Assembly (NCBI RefSeq): GCF_900101825.1 | Contig: NZ_FNAG01000015.1 | Coordinates: 27,658 to 91,657, forward strand | Reading direction: 5' to 3' | Source: Aquimonas voraii | Lineage (GTDB): Bacteria; Pseudomonadota; Gammaproteobacteria; Xanthomonadales; Xanthomonadaceae | Length of the DNA: 64,000 nt | In this document: positions 58,621 to 64,000 of the stretch, one piece after another | Numbering within the stretch: the first letter of the stretch is position 1 | How the letters are laid out: each line of letters opens with the position of its first letter | Translations under genes and position numbers: made by a program | Notes under the pieces: model-generated | What the model was told of the DNA's origin: nothing | Seen by the model: only the letters and a program-made list of their open reading frames with translations | Database searches by the model: none

Positions 58621-58893
58621 CTACTCGGTGCCGCGGCGCTCAAGAGCGACTCGCCGCGCCTTGAGCACGGTCGATGCGAGCCGGTGCGTGATCTCGTTGT
58701 CGATTGCATCGGGGCAGCTCTCTAGCACTGCGGCAAGCGTGGCCTCAAGGCTGAGATGGGCCTGCTGAAGTTGATCTCGGGCTAACTCCCAGCGGTCAGC
58801 GGCACCACTCGTGGTCGTGGTAGCGCCGAAGTGGAATCCGCGGATGATCTCGATGCGCGTCGGCAGGACGGTGGTGTCGTTCGTGTTCGACAT
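58621..58893 (-). CDS. Small hypothetical protein
   Basis: A 90-residue protein from MSNTNDTTVLPTRIEIIRGF. The C-terminal 60 residues are helical (ELARDQLQQAHLSLEATLAA, RLASTVLKARRVALERR). It begins 9 bases after the stop of the 58903 gene, in an operon with it. No family recognised. Confidence 0.6.
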   Translation of the reverse strand: MSNTNDTTVLPTRIEIIRGFHFGATTTTSGAADRWELARDQLQQAHLSLEATLAAVLESCPDAIDNEITHRLASTVLKARRVALERRGTE

Positions 58894-58902
58894 CGGCGCG
58901 CC

Positions 58903-59286
58903 TCAGTGATCCAGGGCCTTCAGAAACTGCGGCCGCCAGCAATCCGGCAGGCGCTCTAGCTGCGGGGCATCGAGGACCACGCGGCCGACGCAGCCGGGTC
59001 GATCGCCCTCTAGGCCATCGACTCCGAACACGCTGGCGAAGCTGTCGGTGTTTGACGCCAGCAAGCCGAGCTCTGCCGCGGGAGCGACGGCGATACGTCG
59101 GAGCTGCGGATTCACCCAGGACAGCACGCGGTCGGTCAATGCCGAAGGCATAGACGGGATTTCACCGTCGCACAGGCGCCAGGGGCTTGGCTGGCCGACC
59201 AGGTGGCGGATGGCGCGCTCGGGCACGGCGATGTACTTCGTGCGGTGGCCGTCGTGGGCGGTGAACAGGGCGGCTTCGGTGCTCAT
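58903..59286 (-). CDS. Hypothetical protein under the conserved promoter box
   Basis: A 127-residue protein. The start at MSTEAALFTAHDGHRTKYIA (59286) is chosen because the upstream in-frame codons run through promoter box F. The protein is soluble, with VPERAIRHLVGQPSPWRLCD and VLDAPQLERLPDCWRPQFLK. No family recognised. Shared control with the tra and repA genes suggests a role in transfer or plasmid biology. Confidence 0.65.
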   Translation of the reverse strand: MSTEAALFTAHDGHRTKYIAVPERAIRHLVGQPSPWRLCDGEIPSMPSALTDRVLSWVNPQLRRIAVAPAAELGLLASNTDSFASVFGVDGLEGDRPGCVGRVVLDAPQLERLPDCWRPQFLKALDH

Positions 59287-59317
59287 GGACAGGTCCGGGA
59301 TGGGGAACACGTTGCCC

Positions 59318-59376
59318 ATGATGGAGAGCCCAAGTGCGGCCCACTTCCCGAATAGTGGCGATTTCGCGGAGATTTC
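59318..59376 (-). promoter_or_regulatory. Conserved promoter box, copy F
   Basis: On the minus strand: GAAATC (59376-59371, in place of GATATC), 27 bases, TGGGCC (from 59343), then -10-like CATCAT (59323-59318), 18 bases after GAAGTG. The right half TATTCGGGAAGTGGG is nearly identical to that of the repA copy; the left CTTCCC part is lost. Confidence 0.55.
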
Positions 59377-59473
59377 CATCAGTCGTAGCCGTCAACAGTC
59401 TTGACCCGTCCAGCTGGGGCCGTTCTGATAGGCGACGGCGGAATTCGCCATATTCCACAAGGGAAATCGAAGG

Positions 59474-59743
59474 ATGAATAAAAAGGACCTGATCGAAACC
59501 GTCGCGGCCACCCACGAGATCTCGAAGGCGGAAGCCGAGCGCATCGTCGGCACGATCTTCTCGACCATCGCCAAGGGCATCAAGAAGGATGGCGAGGTTG
59601 CGTTGTTCGGCTTCGGCAGCTTCAAGCTGAAGAAGCGCGCCGCGCGCAACGGCCGCAACCCGCAGACCGGCGCAACGGTGAAGATCAAGGCGTCGAAGAG
59701 TGTCGGGTTCAAGCCGGCTACTGCTCTGAAGGCGTCGCTGTAA
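59474..59743 (+). CDS. hup: HU-family DNA-binding protein
   Basis: An 89-residue HU/IHF-type histone-like protein. It contains MNKKDLIETVAATHEISKAE, VALFGFGSFKLKKRAARNGR and NPQTGATVKIKASKSVGFKP, the dimer and arm signatures of HU. It bends DNA without sequence preference; plasmid copies are common. A TTGACC-like -35 lies near 59400. Size equals that of full-length family members. Confidence 0.95.
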   Translation: MNKKDLIETVAATHEISKAEAERIVGTIFSTIAKGIKKDGEVALFGFGSFKLKKRAARNGRNPQTGATVKIKASKSVGFKPATALKASL

Positions 59744-60125
59744 GCAGGCTTAGGCGTCCTGGTCCATGCGTGTGATCTTTGCATGGGCCAGGTGCGCGCC
59801 GGTGCCGTTTCTCCCCGAGTGTGTGCGGCAAGAGCCGCACGATATTCAGCGCATCGTCGAGTTCGCGTTCGAGCTGCCGGTAAGCAAGAGCGCCCCAGCT
59901 ATCCCGGCCGGCGAGCGATGTCAGGCGTGAGCCAAGCCAACACGCCACCTTCTCCAGCACTGTGTCGAGTGGTTCGGCCGCATCGACGGCCACCTGTGGG
60001 GTGCCGGTTAGACGGGTGAAGAATGCGGTGAGGGTCGGTGTAGGGTTCCGGACGTACGGAGCGACCAAAGATGTCCAGTGCCTTTCCTTGAATCGTTGCG
60101 ATCGCCGATCTCTTTCGGTTCCCAT
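59718..60125 (-). CDS. Possible hypothetical protein convergent with the HU gene
   Basis: A 135-residue frame that overlaps the last 26 bases of the HU gene on the opposite strand. Part of it looks like real protein (PTLTAFFTRLTGTPQVAVDA, YRQLERELDDALNIVRLL). The C-terminal 30 residues may be out of the true gene. No clear ribosome site. Coding likely but not certain. Confidence 0.4.
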   Translation of the reverse strand: MGTERDRRSQRFKERHWTSLVAPYVRNPTPTLTAFFTRLTGTPQVAVDAAEPLDTVLEKVACWLGSRLTSLAGRDSWGALAYRQLERELDDALNIVRLLPHTLGEKRHRRAPGPCKDHTHGPGRLSLLTATPSEQ

Positions 60126-60353
60126 CGCTTTGGGCGCTGGCGCGGATTGGTCGGCGTTGCATAGCTGGCGCGGGGCGGTGAGCTGAAGGCCCCCACAGGC
60201 GGTGGAACACCCGGGCGCTCCTTAATGGGGTTGTGGCAGCCTTCGCGCTCCACAGCTACGCAGTAGCGGCCCGCAACGAGTCAGCTAAGCCGCTGTGCTT
60301 CAGCCTCACGTCGTCTCGCCCTGAGGTTCTTTCAACCCGCCTCCCACGAGGGT

Positions 60354-60373
60354 ACCTGTCAGATCTGACAGGT
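60354..60373. promoter_or_regulatory. Perfect 20-base palindrome
   Basis: ACCTGTCAGATCTGACAGGT is fully self-complementary and lies 64 bases upstream of the RHS-like gene start at 60437. Likely operator. The rest of the gap 60126-60436 holds only a short hairpin (GCCCCGGTTTCGGGGC near 60407) and no gene. Confidence 0.55.
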
Positions 60374-60436
60374 CGGATGTTCGAAGCAAAGTGAGTACGG
60401 TGGTGGCCCCGGTTTCGGGGCTTCTATGGGTCGATC

Positions 60437-63400
60437 ATGCCTAACCGACGCACCTTCCGTTTTTGGACTTGGGCTGTTCTCCTCATCTGCTCCTCGGTGA
60501 GCGCCCAAGACACGCTGCCGGCCCAGGACGCTACTTCGGACGCGGTCGGCACCGTCTCCGGTGTCTTCCGCGTTGACGAGAGCGGACAGGCCTCGTACCA
60601 GATCCCGATCGCGGTTACTCCGGGCGTCGCGGGTCTCGCGCCCGACCTGGCGCTCACTTACAACAGCCAGAGCGGAGACGGACCGGCCGGTTACGGCTGG
60701 TCTATCAGCGGGGGCTCTCATATCAGTCGGTGCAGGCGCACGTCCGAGCACGGCGACAGCTTGGGTGCCGACAACTACGTTGGCCTAGCGGTTCGCTTCG
60801 ATGCGGATGACGTGTTCTGCCTGGATGGTCAGCGCTTGCTGCTGATAGGCGGCACCTACGGGAGCGCAAACTCGGAGTACCGGGCAGAGCAGGATCCGTT
60901 CACTCGCATCACGGCCTTGGGTGGCAACAACAGCACGAATCCGGCCAGCTATACCGGCCCCCTCAGCTTTCGTGTGGAGCGGCGAGACGGCACGGTGCAG
61001 TCCTATGGCGAGACCGAGGATGCCCGCCTCACGGTGGCAGGCTGTGGCGGCACAACCGGGGTGGCCTGCGCACACCGGCAGTGGTTGCTCAACCGTGTCG
61101 AGGACTCCAGTGGAAACTATCTGGAGTACGTCTACGCCAAATGGCTGAATAGTGCCTCGGTGGCAGCGAGCGCGATCGCCGATGAAATCCACCTGGCAGA
61201 GGTTCGCTACACCGGAAAGCGACGCTTGCCGGGGCAGTCTGCACCCGACGCCGCACCCTATGCGCGGGTCAGCTTCAGCTACGAGACACGCACCTTGGCG
61301 GCTCAGCACGCGGGTTGGCAATCCGGTGCGCCCTACCGCCTCACGCAAGAACTCACCGGCATCGGCGTGCGCGAGCCGTTGGCCACGGAAGTCCGGCACT
61401 ACTCATTGGAACACGTGGCCGCCTCTTCGGGCAGCGGACGCCGGCTGCTGCAGCGCGTGTACGAATGCAGTGACTCCTCCAAGACGCTGTGCTTCCCGCC
61501 GACCGAGTTCACGTTTGAGCCGGGAAGCGACGAGCCCACCGCAGTCACGCTGTCTGAATTCGGCAGCACCACGTTTGGAGAGATGCGCTACTTCAAGGTG
61601 GGCGATATCGACGGCGACGGCCGTCAGGACATTGTGTGGGCTGGGCCGCATAGTGGCTGCAGCACCAACTACGGCGTGCGAGTGCTATTCGCCACCAAGG
61701 CAGGCGCGGGCACTTCGGCGTCGCCACAACCACTGTCTCTGACATCCCATGTGCATTGCCTGCAACGCAGCGATCAGCGCAGCGCAGACGAATGGCACCT
61801 GGTGGACATCGATGGCGACGGCCGCGATGACCTGCTCATGACGGGACCGCTCGGTGGCTCTTGGTCAGCTCATCGTTCGCTCGGTCGGCCCGCAACTGGC
61901 GTTGCGCCTGTCTTCGAGGCTGCCAACACATTGGGGGTGCAAGTGCCCGTCGGGTCGACCAGCACCGAGAGCGCCGAGTTACTGGTGCTGGATGTCAACG
62001 GTGACGGCTTGCCCGATTTGCTGTATCCGACGTACGGACAGATTGCTCCCGGCCTGGCCGCAAGCCTGGCGGTGAGGCTGGGACGCATCGATCGGAGCGG
62101 CCCTGTGCCCCGACGCAGCTTCTCGCAGGAGCTTCCGCTCGATTTCGGCCTGAAGCCCGGCGACCCTTGCCACCCGGACACGCCTCCGGGATGGCCGCAG
62201 ACCTTCTGTGCGGTGTCCTTTTCGCGCGGCGGAGGTCAAGCGCGGCCGGCGGACCTGGACGGGGACGGCCGCGGCGATGTCCAGTTGTTCGTCACGCGCT
62301 ACGCCCTCTTCGGTGCCCCGCAGGGCGACGTCGGCGGCCCATGGGTGTTTGCCAGCCCCGAGCAGCAGGAAGAGTGGTTGCGCCAAGCGACCCAGCGCGG
62401 CGCCGGCCCCGTGCCGCAAGAGCAAGCCTGGTACTTCTTCGTCTCAAGCGATATCGCTTCAGGTCGCGCCAACTTCGCTCAGTACGATCGAATTGCAATT
62501 GGCACTGAGGGGCTTTCCAACTTTCCTGCCTACATGTCGATGGCCGATGTCAACGGCGACGGCCTGATGGATTTCGCCTACGCCGCCGCGCCGAACTACA
62601 CCGAAGTCCGAGTTCGCTTGAACACAGGGCGGGGCTTCGCGCAATCGCTGATTGCCGCGACCGGAGTCACGCACGCCGATCGCCTTCAATGGGTCGATCT
62701 CACCGGCGATGGGCGTACCGACCTCGTCTATCCAGTGGCAGTCAGTGGCCCCCAGGCCAGCTGCGGCGGGCAGCAGGTAGGCACAGCAGATCAACCGTGG
62801 TGCATGCGTCCTGCCATGGCCGGGACCAGCACCAACTGGTTTGTTCTGGATAGTGCGCGCCTGCTTCCAGCGCTGCACACCTCGATCGCGGGCCGCAGCC
62901 TTGCGGACTTCGAGTCCTTCACCATGGACATCGATGGCGACGGCGTTCTGGACTTCGCGCGCTTGGCTCGCAACGTGTTCAGCAACGCCCCGGAGGTTCG
63001 TATCGTCCGGCGGGCCTCACCGCACACCGCACGAGACACCATCACGCGCATCACGGATGGCCTGGGCGCCGAGACACGCATCCACTATCAGCCCTTGACC
63101 AACCGCGCCGTGTACCGTCCAGGCAAGGCCGCGTGGGCGCAGACGCTGGGGCGTGGCGCCCCGGTCTTCGACTTGCTGGCACCCATGTATGTCGTTGCAT
63201 CAGTCGAGAGCAGCGCGCCCCTGCGCGGACAGCCCGAGGCGCGCATTGCAACCAACTACCGGTACTCCGCCGCGCGCATGCAATCCGGCGGGCGAGGTTT
63301 CCTTGGCTTCGCCGCCATAGACACCTTTGACGCCAACGAGATCAGCACCTTGGGCGCATACGGTGTCACTCGCAGTCAGTACGCGCAGGCCTTCCCCTTC

Positions 63401-63745
63401 GTCGGCGCACCGACGGCGACCCAGAAGGCCATCGGAGCAGGCACGCCCAGCGTTGGCGAGGGCGTCAGCACGAGCTGCCGCCAGAACCCTGAAGCCGCCC
63501 TCGATTGCTTCTCACCCACGGCCACTGAATGGACGGACACGCCCATCGGTCTCCGAGATGGCGAGAGCGGCTCCGGTGCCCGCCTGCTCAGCAGCACAGT
63601 GAACATCTATCAATCTCAAGAGTTCGGCGTGCCGCTTTCGTGCCCGACCGGCGAAAGCGGGTTCGCAACGGATGCAGTTGAGGCGCTGGCGCGAGGGGGT
63701 CAATGGGTTCTACCCCGTTTCCGCGGACGGTTTGAACAAGGCTGA
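60437..63745 (+). CDS. SpvB/TcaC-like RHS-family secreted protein, 3' end cut by an IS
   Basis: The frame encodes 1102 residues. Signal peptide (FWTWAVLLICSSVSA), then the SpvB/TcdB-type N-domain (VSGVFRVDESGQASYQIPIA, LAPDLALTYNSQSGDGPAGY, GWSISGGS). Several FG-GAP/VCBS calcium-binding repeats follow (VGDIDGDGRQDIVWAG, VDIDGDGRDDLLMTG, LDVNGDGLPDLLYP, MADVNGDGLMDFAYA, MDIDGDGVLDFARLA), then the TcdB middle part. In intact homologues RHS/YD repeats and a toxin domain follow, but here the reading frame enters an IS3-family element near 63704 and stops at 63745. Probably a broken polymorphic toxin-like gene. Confidence 0.85.
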   Translation: MPNRRTFRFWTWAVLLICSSVSAQDTLPAQDATSDAVGTVSGVFRVDESGQASYQIPIAVTPGVAGLAPDLALTYNSQSGDGPAGYGWSISGGSHISRCRRTSEHGDSLGADNYVGLAVRFDADDVFCLDGQRLLLIGGTYGSANSEYRAEQDPFTRITALGGNNSTNPASYTGPLSFRVERRDGTVQSYGETEDARLTVAGCGGTTGVACAHRQWLLNRVEDSSGNYLEYVYAKWLNSASVAASAIADEIHLAEVRYTGKRRLPGQSAPDAAPYARVSFSYETRTLAAQHAGWQSGAPYRLTQELTGIGVREPLATEVRHYSLEHVAASSGSGRRLLQRVYECSDSSKTLCFPPTEFTFEPGSDEPTAVTLSEFGSTTFGEMRYFKVGDIDGDGRQDIVWAGPHSGCSTNYGVRVLFATKAGAGTSASPQPLSLTSHVHCLQRSDQRSADEWHLVDIDGDGRDDLLMTGPLGGSWSAHRSLGRPATGVAPVFEAANTLGVQVPVGSTSTESAELLVLDVNGDGLPDLLYPTYGQIAPGLAASLAVRLGRIDRSGPVPRRSFSQELPLDFGLKPGDPCHPDTPPGWPQTFCAVSFSRGGGQARPADLDGDGRGDVQLFVTRYALFGAPQGDVGGPWVFASPEQQEEWLRQATQRGAGPVPQEQAWYFFVSSDIASGRANFAQYDRIAIGTEGLSNFPAYMSMADVNGDGLMDFAYAAAPNYTEVRVRLNTGRGFAQSLIAATGVTHADRLQWVDLTGDGRTDLVYPVAVSGPQASCGGQQVGTADQPWCMRPAMAGTSTNWFVLDSARLLPALHTSIAGRSLADFESFTMDIDGDGVLDFARLARNVFSNAPEVRIVRRASPHTARDTITRITDGLGAETRIHYQPLTNRAVYRPGKAAWAQTLGRGAPVFDLLAPMYVVASVESSAPLRGQPEARIATNYRYSAARMQSGGRGFLGFAAIDTFDANEISTLGAYGVTRSQYAQAFPFVGAPTATQKAIGAGTPSVGEGVSTSCRQNPEAALDCFSPTATEWTDTPIGLRDGESGSGARLLSSTVNIYQSQEFGVPLSCPTGESGFATDAVEALARGGQWVLPRFRGRFEQG

Positions 63746-64000
63746 AAACCTACGGTCCCGGCGAGCGACTCTACGTCGCATCCGGGGGTTGTGGAACCGC
63801 TCGATGTAGTCGAACAGATCGACCCGTGCCTCGTCACGGGTTCGGTAGTTCTGGTGATGCACGCGCTCCCGCTTGAGCTGTCCGAAGAAGCCTTCGCAGG
63901 CGGCGTTGTCGGCACAGTGACCGGCCGCACTCATGCTGCTCACCAAGGCGTTCTGATCCAGGAACCTCTGGTAGTCCCCGCTGATGAATTGCCCGCCCCG
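63704..64000 (-). mobile_element. IS3-family insertion sequence, partial
   Basis: The boundary is suggested by a TGGGTTCTACCCCG-type end at about 63704, followed by an IS3-family transposase frame on the minus strand that continues off the right edge. It interrupts the RHS-like gene. The other end and the target duplication lie outside the window. Confidence 0.7.
63710..64000 (-). CDS. IS3-family transposase (OrfB), C-terminal part
   Basis: The visible C-terminal 96 codons contain the integrase end: SSMSAAGHCADNAACEGFFG with the third catalytic Glu in ACEGFFGQLKRERVHHQNYR, then YIERFHNPRMRRRV. The frame ends at 63710. It has the DDE retroviral-integrase-like core of IS3/IS150-group transposases. 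The rest lies beyond the window. Confidence 0.88.
   Translation of the reverse strand, partial: RGGQFISGDYQRFLDQNALVSSMSAAGHCADNAACEGFFGQLKRERVHHQNYRTRDEARVDLFDYIERFHNPRMRRRVARRDRRFSALFKPSAETG

Overview
The window is high-GC DNA (roughly two thirds G+C by eye) that reads as part of a large conjugative plasmid of a gamma- or betaproteobacterium. It has an iteron origin with a RepA initiator, a ParA/ParB pair, an actin-type ParM locus with a repeat-rich centromere, a KorB/ParB-like gene, and an F-type type IV secretion (T4SS) gene set. The PRTRC genes, TerB/helicase operon, RHS-like protein and IS types would fit a Xanthomonadales-like host, but host assignment is only an inference. I saw no rRNA, tRNA or CRISPR array.

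Layout: 1-2525 (minus strand) holds a partial gene at the edge, a type IV prepilin peptidase and a secreted protein. 2.7-8.1 kb holds small genes, an exonuclease VII small-subunit-like gene, an intact IS5-family element with CTAG target duplication, the C-terminal part of exonuclease VII large subunit, repA and seven iterons. 8.1-23.4 kb is a plus-strand accessory block: a methyltransferase-SNF2 helicase fusion, an AAA ATPase with three palindromic operators, the PRTRC proteins B (E2-like), A (JAB peptidase) and ThiF (E1-like), then a TerB protein - P-loop ATPase - BrxHI/Lhr-like helicase - uracil-DNA glycosylase operon. At 23.5 kb lies the N-terminal part of exonuclease VII large subunit on the opposite strand; inverting about 17.2 kb would rejoin it with the C-terminal part at 6.77 kb.

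24-31 kb (minus strand) carries unknown secreted and cytoplasmic proteins, a WGR-domain ATP-dependent DNA ligase and an SppA-type S49 peptidase. 31-37.4 kb is the partition region (parM with repeats, a KorB-like gene with a tandem-duplicated 3' region, parB and parA). 37.4-40.5 kb encodes a winged-helix protein, a double DUF721/DciA-like protein, a tandem-FlhD-like protein and an FlhC-like protein. 40.6-53 kb is the T4SS: traF, traH, traG, then traL, traE, traK, traB, traV and a pilin gene, followed by two short TraC-N-terminus-like proteins. TraC ATPase, TraW, TraU, TraN, TraD and relaxase are not in the window.

53-60 kb (minus strand) holds small genes and a UvrD-like helicase, followed by an HU gene; the right end is an RHS/SpvB-like gene cut by an IS3-family element.

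The most interesting thread is regulatory. The FlhD/FlhC-like pair resembles the SetCD and AcaCD master activators of SXT elements and IncA/C plasmids. I find one conserved promoter architecture six times: an inverted-repeat box around CTTCCCGATATC, a fixed spacing of 27-29 bases to TGGGYG, then a -10-like hexamer. It precedes traF, traL, traV, the left-edge gene, repA and a gene at 59.3 kb, which suggests a plasmid-wide regulon linking transfer and replication.
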